Source of the DNA: Prochilodus magdalenae
Lineage: Eukaryota > Chordata > Actinopteri > Characiformes > Prochilodontidae
DNA: 64,000 bases
Assembly (NCBI GenBank): GCA_024036415.1
Contig: JAMWET010000668.1
Span: 1,734,218-1,798,217, forward strand
Direction: 5' to 3'
Part shown: one piece after another, positions 47,108 to 58,881 of the stretch
Layout: the number at the start of each line of letters is the position of its first letter
Position numbering within the stretch: the first letter of the stretch is position 1
Made by a program: the position numbers and the translations under genes
Notes under the pieces: generated by a model
Told to the model about the DNA's origin: nothing
What the model saw: the letters and a program-made list of their open reading frames with translations, nothing else
Databases searched by the model: none

Positions 47108-48142
47108 GTAAATATCTTTACTGTAACAGAAACACCATTTTTATTTCTCTCTCAGCTACGTGCTGTGTTGCAACGCTGAAAGAAATCATGGTCATAGCAC
47201 CTGTGCTGGTTATTCATGTAGTCTCCAAGCCCCAGATTTCTTGAGCGGGACTCCAGCTCTACCTGACAAGAGCACTGAAAGACTAGAATATAGCGCTGGT
47301 GCGCACAATGAAGAACTGATGACCTAGCGATGTTTCTCGTTTTTAGGCTAGTCAGAAATGTGATCATAGCATCAGGGCACCTTTAGTGGACCTAACCGCA
47401 GCACATAGTCGTGAGCCGTCGTATGCTTTAATGTTTCTGCGATGTGTGCGTATCATGCAAGAGGCTAGCTACACTCGCTACAGTTAGTACGTTCATAGCA
47501 GTTATCATGGACGCACACGTGATTGCGTATGTTAAGCTACAGCTGCCTGCCATGTGTTGCGGACAACCTACCTGCTCTAGGTAGAACTACGTGGAGTATT
47601 GTGATGTACTGGTGTAGAAGGAAAACATAAGTGGATCTGTCAGCAATCTATGGTGATACACCTAATATTAACTACACATAGACGCATCGCTGCACCATGT
47701 AAGAACAGACAATATCGCAGACGTACCAAATATGTTTTTATTTTACTCTTGGGGTTTTTTTTGAGAAAATGATATGCTTTTACTGAATTTCTAAATGAAA
47801 ATAAGTCACACATCCTCTACACAGAATTGCATCTGCTAAATTTAACATGTTTAAAAAATAATAAAACAATTAAGTGTATATAAAAATGTGCCATAACTTT
47901 TGCACAGGCTTTAATTTTGCTATATTACTTTTTTTCAATTATTATAATTCAGCTAATAATTCAGATTACCAGCACCATGCATATTTATTAATGGACATAG
48001 TCTTTTATTACATTATATAGTTTTAACAAAACCAAACAGCCATTAGTAGCGGGAGATTAATTCTATTTTACTAGCTTACTGTAGCGGGTGACACTACCAT
48101 GGTTTATTACTATGAGATGATGGTGGTGTTTAATAAACTTAC
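47108..48142. other. Region after DCAF6, noisy, partly duplicated at 62.3 kb
   Basis: A pyrimidine tract and CAG end at 47155, but what follows is not recognisable as DCAF6. 47200-47700 has no clear content. From about 47790 the sequence matches 62285-62540 imperfectly (for example CAGAATTGCATCTG and TTATTAATGGACAT). Confidence 0.6.
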
Positions 48143-48292
48143 CTATACAAGGGTTAGTAATGTTCACAGTAAGATTTGGGTTGACTGCAGCAAATCCAAT
48201 GCCAGCAAGAGCAACTGTATCCTCCTACTGTGTTGGTGCAGGTGTGAGTTTAATCCACATACAGATGGCACAGACAGACAATTCATCCACAT
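48143..48292 (-). CDS. cbEGF exon 1 of the array (lowest coordinate)
   Basis: 150 bases with intact AG and GT. Encodes DVDE, SVCG and GGYSCSCW segments, with two +1 insertions. Confidence 0.65.
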
Positions 48293-48923
48293 CTGATAAA
48301 AATCAAAATTGTCCAAGCCAAGTAATTGTTTTTATAATTTCAGCTTTTACATAAAGAGGTAAAGCCAAGTCCAGACAGGGCTTACTCCATATCCTCCATG
48401 ATATTTTCTATGAATAGAGTTTATACCATATATGGTGTGTAAGATTTTGGCTAGTCTCAAAAGAATCAGACATGATCTTGAAATGAGCACATCTTGTAGA
48501 TGACTCTGAGAAATTTGGGGAAAGTAAAAGGAAACTGAGTGAGAATGTGTTACTGCAGAGCTTCAAGTCAGTGCTACAGTAAAGTTGCTCCCAGGTTAAG
48601 CGGAGGTGTGTATTACAAGTACAGAGGAACACACAACACACAGGTAATAGTTTACTTAGCTAATGAGTGTTGTGCTTAGCTGGCTTGTTTTGCCTGCATT
48701 ATTAACTCTTCTCCAAGATGTTAAAAGAGCATGAACTCAGGTTCGAGAAAAGGTTGTACCCAATAAGCGATGGTTTCACTGCAGTCCAATTTTACTCAAA
48801 CTGGGTAATGTTTAATTACATCAACATTTAATTAATATATAATTCCATCTGGCCACGCAAGATTTAAAAGCTTGGTTAAGTCCGTATTTAAAATCTCTCT
48901 TAAACCAACAAATATCATCTCAC

Positions 48924-49077
48924 CAGTGCAGGGGTTACTAGTGTTGACAGGCAGAGATAAGAGTTGGGGTGCAGAAAAATCCATTCCCAGCAGGAGCAGC
49001 TGTATCCTCCTATTGTGTGGGTGCAGGTGGAGTTTGGGACCACAAACCGATGTCCCAGACAGACATTCATCCACATC
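48924..49077 (-). CDS. cbEGF exon 2
   Basis: Encodes MDECLSGTSVCGPK and SNPCTG. The acceptor AG is lost because of an extra A (CATCATGTAA instead of CATCTGTAA). The middle is frame-shifted. Confidence 0.6.
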
Positions 49078-49192
49078 ATGTAATTAAAGATTTAATCGTT
49101 TTTAGCCTCTGCGTATCCTCCCTAGTAGTAACTCTGAAGTGGAAAGGTTTCGAGTACAACATCACATTTAACCCCCCCTTACCTCTACACGT

Positions 49193-49339
49193 GTTTACTG
49201 ATGCTTATCATTAGACTTGAGTTGCTTGCAGTAAATCCCTCCTGGCAGGAGCAGCTGTTATCCATAACCTACTGCTGAGTTGGTGCAGGTGGGAGTTTGG
49301 ACCACAAACTGATGGCTCAGCTTACACATTCATCTACAT
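49193..49339 (-). CDS. cbEGF exon 3
   Basis: The donor GTAAGG and acceptor CATTACAG are visible. The body has several small indels. Confidence 0.58.
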
Positions 49340-49373
49340 CTGTAATGACAAGATTAGCTGTAAAATCTTGTAC

Positions 49374-50121
49374 CAACCTAACCCAAATAGCTCAAAACAA
49401 AAACCTAACCCTATCCCTAACTTAAACCTCAACCCAAAAACCTAACACTAACCCAACACCTAACCCTAACCTCTAACATCAACCCAAAACCCTAATCCTA
49501 ACCCTAACTTAACCTCAGCCCAAAACCTTAACCCTAACCTCTCCCCAAAACCTAATCCTAACCCTAATTTTTAAACCTCAAACCCAAAACCTAATCCTAA
49601 CCCAAAAAATGGACCTAACCCTAATGCCTTAACATCAACTCAAACCCTAACCCTAACCTAACCCTACCCCAAAGCTCAACCCAAAACCTAACCCTATCCC
49701 TAACTTAACCTCAACCCAAAACCTAACCCTAACCTAAACCCTAGCCCAAAGATCAACACAAAAACCTAAACCCTAGCCCTAACCTTAACCCTAACCCAAA
49801 ACCTAATCCTAACCCAACACCTAACCTTAACCTCAACTCAGAACCTAACCCTAACTTCACCCTTAAACCTCAACCCAAAACCTAACCTAAACCCTTACCC
49901 AACCCTCAACCCAAAACCTAACACTAACCCCAAACCTAACCCTAACCTTAACCTCAACCCAAAACCTAATTCCAGCCCTAAGATTAACCCCAAACCTAAC
50001 CTTAATATCAACCCACAACCTGAGCCTAACCTTAACCCAAAACCTAATCCAAACACTAAAGTTAACCTCATCCTCATTCTTAAACCTTATCCTGCCCCTA
50101 ACCTTAGCCATAACCTAATCC
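49374..50121. repeat. Degenerate telomere-like (CCTAACCCTAAC) repeat block
   Basis: About 750 bases built from CCTAACCCTAAC, CCTCAACCCAAAA and variants on the plus strand. It resembles interstitial telomeric sequence but in a higher-order, degenerate form. It sits in an intron of the EGF array. Antisense repetitive frames here are artefacts. A smaller block is at 56766-56872. Confidence 0.9.
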
Positions 50122-50399
50122 AGTTAGACTCCAGGTACAGGATGGTGTCAGTGGCATGTCTACTTCTCAGGTTAACATCTATAGACATGAACTTGGACAT
50201 TCCAAATCAAGTGAAAAACATCTGGATCCAGCAGATTAATAATAAATCTTATGCATGGAGTAATTACACTCTCTTGATCGTCTACTGAATGTATTCAGAT
50301 GCTTCACTGTTAAAACATCATTACGCTATGGCTACGTCTATGAGAGTCAGAGGGACATCTATTTCATCTTAACTGGACCACTCAAAATAAAGCATAAAC
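50122..50399. other. Spacer between telomere-like block and LINE
   Basis: Nothing recognised; possibly the degraded 5' part of the LINE. Confidence 0.4.
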
Positions 50400-53210
50400 C
50401 ACCTTAAACCACCCGCTCCTTCAGGAAATGGTCTCCTGGTGCTGAAGCAGCCCTCAGGGACTGCTTTGAGTCCACTGAATGGAGTGTGTTGCAGGAGCCG
50501 TATGGGGAGGACATTGAGGGGATTACACACTGCATGACGGACTACATGAACTTCTGCATGGACGTTGTTGTTCCTGTAAAAACTGTGCGCTGCTTCGCTA
50601 ACAACAAGCCCTGGATAAACCAGCAGTGTCAAAGGCCTTCTGAACAAGAAGAAGAGGGCCTTTAAAAGACCAACAACCAGGAGGAGCTTTAGGAGCAACA
50701 CAGAGGGAGCTCAAAAGTCCACCTGCGAGAGGCAAAAAAGAGTCCTACAGGAGGAAGGTGGAGCAGAAGCTAAGGGAGAAACAACATGAGGGAGGTGTGG
50801 GAGTGGTATGAAGACCATCACAGGCTATATGCAGAGGACAGGACAGTGCCCACAGACGGTGATGAAGACAGAGCCAATGAGTTCTTAGACAACAGCCTTC
50901 TATGAAACCGGTTTGACTGCCCTGTTCAAGTCTCTACAGCTTCAGCGGATACCTCCTCCACCCTCCCCCTCGCCTCAGCTCCTGATACTTCAGTCTCTGA
51001 CTGCCTGGACATCAACACCCCACCTTCTTCTTTTGTTATTCATGCTCCCCTCCCACAGGCTGATAGCTCAGACAACACGGCCCCCGTTCCACCTTTTTTC
51101 ACACCTCACGCACTACACCAGATCTCACCTGACCTAGATGCAGCACCACTGAAGCCCACACACCTTCCCACTGGCTGCACACCTTCACCGCAGACCAGGT
51201 TAGTAAGGGAAGCTGAGGAGACTCCACACTAGGAAGGCAGCTTTGATGGAACCGGACAGGGGTCTAGACCTCCCAGGCTACTGAAGTTCCTGTGCCGCTA
51301 CCGAGCTGGGGGAGCACCCCTACAGCACATCTTCAAACCTGAGTCTGCGCTTGGGCAGGGTTCCCACACTGTGGAAAGACATCATGCCTTGTTCCAGTAC
51401 CCAAGAAAGGACGACCCAGTGAGCTCAATGACTTCAGGCTGATCGCCCTAACATCACACGTCATGAAGACCCTCCGGAACGCCTCCTTCTACACCTTCTT
51501 GAGACCCCAGGTCCAACACGCAATGGACCCCCTGCAGTTCGCCTACAGGGAGAAGTGGGAGTAGAGGATGCCATGCTGTACCTTCTCCATCGGGCCCACT
51601 CTCATCTTGGACAAGGGGGGCAGCGCTGTGAGAGTCATGTTCTTTGATTTCTCCAGTGCATTCAAACACCATTCAGCCCCTTTGACTGAAAGACAAGCTG
51701 GCAAGGATGCAAGTCGATCCCACCTGGTCTCCTGGATTACCGACTACCTCACTGGCAGACCTCAGTATGTCAGGCTGAAAGGACTGTACGTCAGAGACTG
51801 TGGTCAGCAGCACAGGTGCACCACAGGGGACTGTTACTTTCCCCTTTCCTCTTCACACTGTACACCTCAGACTTCAGGTACAACTCTGAGACGTGCCACA
51901 TGCAGAAGTTCTCGGACGATACTGCTATTGTGGCCTGTGTGAGGGGAGGGCAGGAGGCGGAGTACAGAAACCTGGTGGAGGACTTTGTGGCATGGTGCCA
52001 TAGGAAACAACCTGCCTACTGAACACTTCCAAGACTAAAGAGATGGTGGTGGACTTTCGCAGGGGCGAGGCCACTCACACAGCCGGTCTTTATCGAGGGG
52101 GTTCGGTTGAAGTAGAGATGGTTAGGAAACTACAGGTATCTCGGACTGCACCTGGACGAAGAGGCTGGACTGGACAGCCAACACTGATATCCTGTACAGG
52201 AAGGGGCAGAGCCGACTCTACTTCCTGAGGAGGCTGGGGTCCTTTAACGTCTGTAGGAAGCTCCTGCAGATGTTCTATTCAGACTGTGGTGTCCAGCTTG
52301 TCTCTTCTATGCTGTGGTGTGCTGGGGGGGAAGCATCAAGAAGAGAGACGAGATGCGGCTGGACAAGCTGGTCAGGCGAGCGGGCGGGGTCCAGTTGTTG
52401 GTTGTGGAGCTGGACTCAGGTCGTGAAGGAGGTGGCGGAGAGGAGGAGGACACTACACAAAACTGCTGTGTATATGGATGATGATGGGCACCCACTGCAC
52501 ACCATCATCATGGACAGAAGGAGCAAGTTCAGTGGCAGGCTGCTGTCACAGAGCTGCTCCACGGACAGACTCAGGAGATCCTTTGTCCCGAGAGCCATCA
52601 GGCTCTTCAACTCCTCCCAGCAGGGCCCGAAGAGGGACGAGGAGAGCTGAGCACTAAACTCTCTTATTTAATCAGAGACTCATCTATGCACTTTTCACTT
52701 TACTGTATATACTGTACATCTGGACACTCTGACACTTACTGTATATTACTGTTAACACATATACTGTACATCTGCACTCCTGGACACTCAACTCCACTTA
52801 AATATCATGTCTATGATGTTAATTCATTCTGTTCATTTATCTGCTGATAACTGCGTCCCTTGCTCATTTATTTATTACTTTTGCACTACAGCCTGTTTTG
52901 TACTTCTGTGTATATATTTCTTGCCTCCTTACCAAGTGAGATATATTTATATATTTATTTTAACATATCCATAGATAGTGACTCGCTGTATGTATAGTTC
53001 TATAGCCTATACCTTAATAGTTAGTAATACTGCTGCCGTTACTGAACATCCCTTTTAGGTTTCTCATACTGCACAACACTGTTTTATTTTTATATTTTTG
53101 TATATTATGTGTATCTGTGCTGTTCGTTTTTTGTGAAACCGCTACTGGCTGCTAAATTTCCTTCGGGATCAATAAAGTATCTATCTATCTATCTATCTAT
53201 CTAACCTACT
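50400..53210 (+). mobile_element. L2-like LINE with (CTAT)n tail, frame-broken
   Basis: Encodes in shifting frames FESTEWSVLQEPYGEDIEG, VKTVRCFANNKPWIN, MFFDFSSAF (51640-51665), ITDYLTGRPQYVR, FSDDTAIV (51909-51932), MVVDFRRG and a C-terminal SFVPRAIRLFNSSQQG. The 3' end reads TTCCTTCGGGATCAATAAAG followed by (TATC)n at 53178-53202, a 3' end common in teleost L2-clade elements. Many frameshifts make it inactive as given. It lies in an intron of the EGF array on the opposite strand. Confidence 0.85.
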
Positions 53211-53426
53211 GAAGTTAGCATGCTAACTAGCTAGCCTGACCTGTCCTGTCTCGTAATACCACTTTATACCTGATGAAGTAGCATTGAATCTGCCTTTAGT
53301 AACCAGATGAGCAGATGGAGAGGAAACACTTCTGCTACTGGACTAGTAAGTAAACAGGAATACTGGAACAGCTCTATAATTAATGCCAAACTATTAAATA
53401 TATATAAATGATATTTAATCATTTAC

Positions 53427-53575
53427 CTATACAAGGGTTAGTTATGCTGACAGTAAGGTTTGACTTTGCTGCAGTAAATCCAGTCCAGCAAGAGCAACTG
53501 TATCCTCCTAATGTGTTGGTGCAGGTGGAGCTTGATCCGCAAACAGTTGGTGCACTATAGACATTCATCCCACAT
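53427..53575 (-). CDS. cbEGF exon 4
   Basis: Donor GTAAAT and acceptor TTCACAG intact. One extra C in the DVDE region. Confidence 0.6.
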
Positions 53576-53672
53576 CTGTGAAATAATTGTAAATTCATTT
53601 ATTATCTGTTTTACATACATTAAAGTTAGAAAAGACATTATAGGGGGGACAAGACTTTTTACGACGACTTAC

Positions 53673-53836
53673 CTGTACACTGGTTTTAGTAAACATTAAT
53701 CTTTCCACTTGTGTTTGTGGCAGCCAAATCCTGGCTGACACAATAGCAAACTGTAGCTGCCTATGGTGTTGATAGCAGGTGGGAGTTTGGACCACATACA
53801 GATGGCACAGACACTGGGACCCCCATATCTCCTCAT
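53673..53836 (-). CDS. cbEGF exon 5, degenerate 5' end
   Basis: The distal Cys-rich part is recognisable. The DVDEC portion is diverged (53815-53836). Confidence 0.5.
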
Positions 53837-53954
53837 CTGTAAGATTGATGATAAACAGTTCTGTCCTTGTAAAGCTGCACATTTTAACTACTAATGATAA
53901 TTTCATTAAAAACAACATCAAACCACAGTCAAACCTTTCCCAGCTTACGCTAAC

Positions 53955-54114
53955 CCCTACAACACTGGGAGTTATTAGCACTGATGTGTCAAAGACTTGA
54001 GTTGGTTGCAGTAGATTCATTCAAGCAAGAGCAACTGTATCCTCCTACCTTTGTTGGTGCAGGTGGAGTTTTGGACCACAAACAGAAGGTACAAATAGAC
54101 ACACTCATCCACAT
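53955..54114 (-). CDS. cbEGF exon 6
   Basis: Acceptor CATTACAG intact. Near-identical to the exon at 55744-55896 apart from small indels. The donor end is approximate. Confidence 0.55.
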
Positions 54115-54365
54115 CTGTAATGAGAGGAGATCCACTGTAACTCAGGCATCAACAAATGTGTTCAGTATTACAAAGAGTGGGTTATATCATTCCCTTCCAA
54201 CAAAACCTCAAACACCATCATTTTACATACTTACCTTTACTGAGTCATTAACACTGATGCTTAGACTTAGAATTGGAGCACTTTCAGTTTTACGGTCAAA
54301 ACTTACCACTGAAACCTAAAATATCTTGAGTGTAGACACATTTACAACAACAACCCGTATCTCAC

Positions 54366-54506
54366 CTATGCAAGGGTTACTTGTGCTTATGTTTGTGCTT
54401 ATGAATCCATCCCAGCAGGAGCAGCTGTTATCCTCCTATTGTGTTGGTGTGCAGGTGGAGTGTGATGCACATATAGATGGTTGTAACCACACACATTCAT
54501 CTATAT
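54366..54506 (-). CDS. cbEGF exon 7
   Basis: Starts AG|ATATAGATGAATG (DIDE variant). Duplicate of the exon at 56141-56294, with a shorter body. Confidence 0.55.
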
Positions 54507-54640
54507 CTAAAAGATAAATATGATAATTGGCATTTATAATGTTTTCTGTTATCACCAGCGGCATTTTGCTTTTAGTTTTACATTATAATTTTTGATTTAT
54601 ATTTTTTATTTGTATATACATTCAACATATAAGGTCTTAC

Positions 54641-54787
54641 CAGTGCAAGGGTTACTAATGCTGACATCTAGATTTGCGTTGGTGACAGTAAATCCAGCCC
54701 AACAAGAGCAGCTGTATCCTCCTATTGTGTTGATGCAGGTGGAGTTTGGACCACAGGCAGAAGGTGCAGACAGACACTCATCCACAT
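54641..54787 (-). CDS. cbEGF exon 8, fully open
   Basis: 147 bases, 49 codons, no frameshift. It reads DVDECLSAPSACGPNSTCIN, then TIGGYSCSCWAGFTVTNANL and DVSISNPCTG. All six cysteines, the calcium-binding D-x-D-E and both splice sites (TTTCACAG, GTAAGA) are intact. It is the best template for the array. Confidence 0.82.
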
Positions 54788-55224
54788 CTGTGAAATAAAT
54801 GAAAGAGCTTTGATCACCACTTTTCAACAGATCAAGTCATTCTGTCTGTTCATATGATTATCTAAAGTTTTCAGCTTCAGGATCGAGTTTTAGAACCATG
54901 TTTATCATTCTGAACACATATAATATTTATTAATAGCTTAGACCTGCGAGTCATTTACATGTGTCATTTCTAAAGTATTCATTCTTCTTCTACCCCCCAA
55001 GAATATTACTGAGGTGGCTGAGGTGTGGCATTTCGGATAGGGTCCCAAAAACCACAAACAGCCCTGGGTTACTAATAAAGATCTACAAACTTTAATTTTC
55101 TGTAATATATTTAATTAACACACATTGCATTGCTACACCCTAATACACGTCTTGTTTAAATGAGGGTATAAAACATATTTCTATATTTAATAGCAGAATA
55201 ATACATTGATATTTAATAACTTAC

Positions 55225-55394
55225 CTATACAAGGGTTAGTAATGTGGACAGCAAGGCTTGAATTTGTTGCTGTAAAAAACCAGTCCTGCAAGAGCAACTG
55301 TAACCACCGAAAATAAAAATATTTATATTATTGTGTTGGTGCAGGTGGAGTTTGGACCCACATACCGATGCTCCAGACAGACATTCATCCACAT
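55225..55394 (-). CDS. cbEGF exon 9 with internal insertion
   Basis: DVDECLSGASVCG and GGYSCSCRTGF are clear. An AT-rich insertion of about 20 bases (around 55307-55332) and other indels break the frame. Confidence 0.6.
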
Positions 55395-55483
55395 CTGTAA
55401 TGAAAGATTTTCTCTTCTGTTTAGCATCTCCATATTTTCTAATATTCACTGAGTACAGCTCACACTGCATGTATTTTACTTAC

Positions 55484-55633
55484 CTGTACACGGGTTATTA
55501 AACGCTGATCATTAGACTTGAGTTGGCTGCAGTAAATCCCTTTGTGCAGGAGCAGCTGTATCCTCCTATAGAGTTGGTGCAGGTGGAGTTTTGGACCACA
55601 AGTAGAATGGTTCAGGTAGACATTCATCCACAT
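55484..55633 (-). CDS. cbEGF exon 10
   Basis: Splice sites intact (donor GTAAGT). DVDECL clear, with indels downstream. Confidence 0.6.
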
Positions 55634-55743
55634 CTGTAGTGACAGAATGAACTGTAATTTTGTACCAACAACACATTTTCAGTGGTTGGAAGAGAGAGTT
55701 ATTATTTAAACGACTCACCTTCAAACACAATACATCACCCTAC

Positions 55744-55896
55744 CTACACAGGAGTTATTTACACTGATGTTTCGACTTGAATTGGCTGCTGTGTGAATCC
55801 ACCCCAGCAAGAGCAACTGTATCCTCCTACTTTGTTTGGTGCAGGTGGAGTTTGGACCACAAACAGAAAGGTTACAGATAGACACTCATCCCACAT
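55744..55896 (-). CDS. cbEGF exon 11
   Basis: Tandem duplicate of exon 6. Acceptor CATTACAG. Indels near DVDE and the Cys-rich core. Confidence 0.58.
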
Positions 55897-56140
55897 CTGT
55901 AATGAGAGGATCCCACTGTAAACTCTGGCATCAACAAATGTTCAGTATTACAAGAGTGGGTTATCATTTCCTCCTACAAAACCTCAACACCATCATTTTA
56001 CATACTTACCTTTACTGAGTCATTTAACACTGATGCTTAGACTTAGAATGGAGAGAAACTTTCAGTTTTACGGTCCAAAACTTACCACTGAAACCTAAAA
56101 TATCTCGAGTGTGTAACATTTACAACAACCCGTATCTCAC

Positions 56141-56294
56141 CTATGCAAAGGGTTACTTGTGCTTATGTTTCAGACTTAAGCTGGATGCGGTGAATCCATC
56201 CCAGCAGGAGCAGCTGTATCCTCCTATTGTGTGTTGGTGCAGGTGGAGTGTGTAATCCACATACAGATGGGTGTAACCACACATTCATCTATAT
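56141..56294 (-). CDS. cbEGF exon 12
   Basis: Tandem duplicate of exon 7 with the ATATAGATG start. Donor GTGAGA. Confidence 0.58.
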
Positions 56295-56489
56295 CTAAAA
56301 GATAAATATAATGATTTAAAATTTATTTTTTTGCTATTCCAGCTTTTAATATATGCCAACAAAAGTACATGTAAACATACAGTTTATTATATAATAATTA
56401 TTATTTTTACCATGCTAATAAATGACAGAGCTGATTCGTATGTATTATCACTAAAATGAAAAGTACCATAATGTTCTACTCTTGCACAG

Positions 56490-56960
56490 TTGATGCAGGT
56501 GGAGAGTTTAAAAACCACATGGAGCTGGTACATTGATCCATACTTATGAGGTAATAAAGGTTTTAGGAAGCATGTATTAACACATATTGTATATTTTGAA
56601 TAGTGTTGTATTACCTCAAATTAATGGAGACATAAGTAAGATTATATAATCAATTTGTACTGTTAATTTTTTTTTATGTGTCAACGCAATGTGACATCTA
56701 TATATTGTATATTAATGTTTTGTTGAAATGTTAAATTAGGTCATCTTAATATGTTACTTCCATAAAGCAAAACCTAACCCTAACCCTGGCCCTAATTCTA
56801 ACCTTAACAGCATCCCAAAACCTAATCATGACTCTAACCTTCACCTCAAATCTAACCCTCTAAAACCTAACAAGAGTTTTGCTGGCAGTAAATCCCTCCC
56901 AGCAGGATCAGCTGTATCCTCCTATTGTGTTGGTGCAGGTGAAGTTTGAGCCACAGACAG
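56490..56960 (-). pseudogene. Two EGF exon remnants and a small telomere-like block
   Basis: Remnants lie at 56490-56540 and 56880-56960. The second retains GGYSCSCW-like sequence. Between them (56766-56872) is a short CCTAACCCTAACC block like the one at 49.4-50.1 kb. Confidence 0.5.
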
Positions 56961-58268
56961 ATGAAAGATGTTCTCTTCTTGTAATTTTAGCGTCTGCAGA
57001 TTTCTAGTATTCACTGATGGAGGAAAAGTCTTGAGTACAGCATCAGCGGACCGCATGACCGCCTCGCTCAAAACAAAGGGCGGCGGGCTGTGTGTGTTTG
57101 TAAACGGCTGATAGCGCACCAACTCTACGGTTGTTGAACACGGCTGCTCCCCTGATGTAGAGTTCATGATGGTGAGATGCACACCCTACTACCTCCCCGC
57201 AGGAATTCACTGTGGTTATTGTGGTGGCCGTCTACATACCCCCACAAAGCGATGCTAAGTTAGCGCTAACCACGCTAGCTAACGCGATTAGCAAGCAGCA
57301 GTCTCGCCACCCAGAAGCTGCACTCATCATCGCGGGGAACTTCAATCAAACTGATCTCAGAACAGTACTGTCCAAGTTTCATCAGCACATCTCCTGTCCG
57401 ACACGAGGGAAAACACGCTGGATCACGTCTACACGAACATCAAAGACGCTTTCAGCACCACACCCCTGCCTCCGTTCTGTAAGAGTGACCACATCTCTCT
57501 GTTGATGAAGCCCACATACCAACAGCTGCTGAAACGGGTCAGAGCGACAGTGAGAACAGTGCGTGTGTGGCCTGAAGGTGCAGAGTCAGTGTTGAAGGAC
57601 TGCTTGGATGGATGAACAATGAGGTCCGCAGTCTGCTCAAGGCACGTGATGCAGCCTTTAAATCTGGCACAGTGAGGAACTCAAAGCGGCCAGACACATC
57701 CTAAAGGCTGGCATCAGGGCTGCAAAGCACAAGTACAGCTCACAGATAGGAGCCCACTTCAACACCAACTCAGACCCCAGGCGCATGTGGCAAGAGATTC
57801 AAGTGATCACTGATTACAAGAGCAAAGTCAGTACCCCAGTGACCACAGACGTCGCCCTACCAGCTGAACTGAACAACTTCTAGGTCCACTTTGAGACCTC
57901 TGCCCAGGCCCAGATCTCCAACACTGCCTTGTTCCACACCATGGAGGAGGAGCCACCACTCATACTGGCTGCAAATGAGGTGAGGAAAGCAGCAGGCCCA
58001 GATGGCATCCCAGGGCGATCACTGAAAGCGTGCGCCAGCCAGCTGGCCCACACTTTCACAGACATCTTCAACCTTTCCCTGGCACAGTCTACTGTTCCTG
58101 TCTGCTTTAAAGTCACTACCATCATCCCAATCCCAAAGAAACCCATCATCACCTCACCTTGGACCCACATCAGTTGCCTACAGTGCACACAGGTCTACTG
58201 ATGATGCGGTCTCCCTGGCAATCCACACTGCACTTAACCACCTGGACAGCACTAACTCATATGTGAGG

Positions 58269-58273
58269 ATGCT
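58269..58273. repeat. Left 5-bp target duplication of the solo LTR
   Basis: ATGCT, matching 58882-58886. Joining across the insertion restores the LINE codons for YVRMLFID. Confidence 0.85.
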
Positions 58274-58881
58274 TGTTCCGGACTGAGTTCACTTCATAAG
58301 TAATTGTGTGCTATTTCCTCCTCCTGCCACTAGGTGGTGTCTTTGCCTTTGGGGTTGGGCTTAAAATTTTGGCAGTTATGTTAAAATTCATGGTAGCCAT
58401 GTGACACTTATAGGAAGCCACCCTGAATCCTATGTTTCAGCCAGACCAGCATTGGCACGGTGGTGTAAGCGGTAGCTATATCTTGATTCATCCTCTTTTA
58501 CAATCACTTATAGAAGCATCGTCTTTAAGTATTTTTGAAAGATATGGTTTAATATAAATATATAATGTGTGTATTTCTGCATATTTTTGTCATTTCAGCG
58601 AAGTAGGGGCTATTGACATGCTATTTCATAGTCAGCTAGTTACTGTATTGGTTTGCTAGGCTAGTTTTCTAGACCATGTGCTTGGGATCTGTGTTAGATA
58701 TCCTTAGTTTATACATATACTTTTATGGCTGATTGTGTGTTTTATTTTGTTTCTTCATTTTAGTTTTACACCTATTTGCATGCTGTCAGTTTGAATAAAT
58801 CTACCAAATCTGACCAGTGTGTGATGGGAGTCATCTGTCTGTCTAATTGAAGAAGGGGAACTCTTTAATGAGGGCAGAACA
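58274..58881 (+). mobile_element. Solo LTR (608 bp)
   Basis: Begins TGTTC and ends GAACA, the short inverted termini TG...CA of an LTR. It is flanked by the 5-bp duplication ATGCT and inserted precisely in a LINE reverse-transcriptase codon run. A poly(A) signal AATAAA lies at 58794-58799, near the 3' end as expected for the R region. There is no internal retroelement sequence, so it arose by recombination between two LTRs. The superfamily is not determined. The strand is inferred from AATAAA. Confidence 0.83.

Noticed and set aside
47156..47400. Possible last DCAF6 exon after the CAG at 47155
   Set aside because: The sequence does not show the expected Glu-rich tail in any frame I can read.
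49887..50111. Minus-strand frame with Val/Arg/Phe repeats
   Set aside because: Artefact of the telomere-like repeat.
50122..53210. A cellular gene in this interval
   Set aside because: All recognisable peptides are LINE reverse transcriptase or its flanking regions, ending in a LINE 3' tail.
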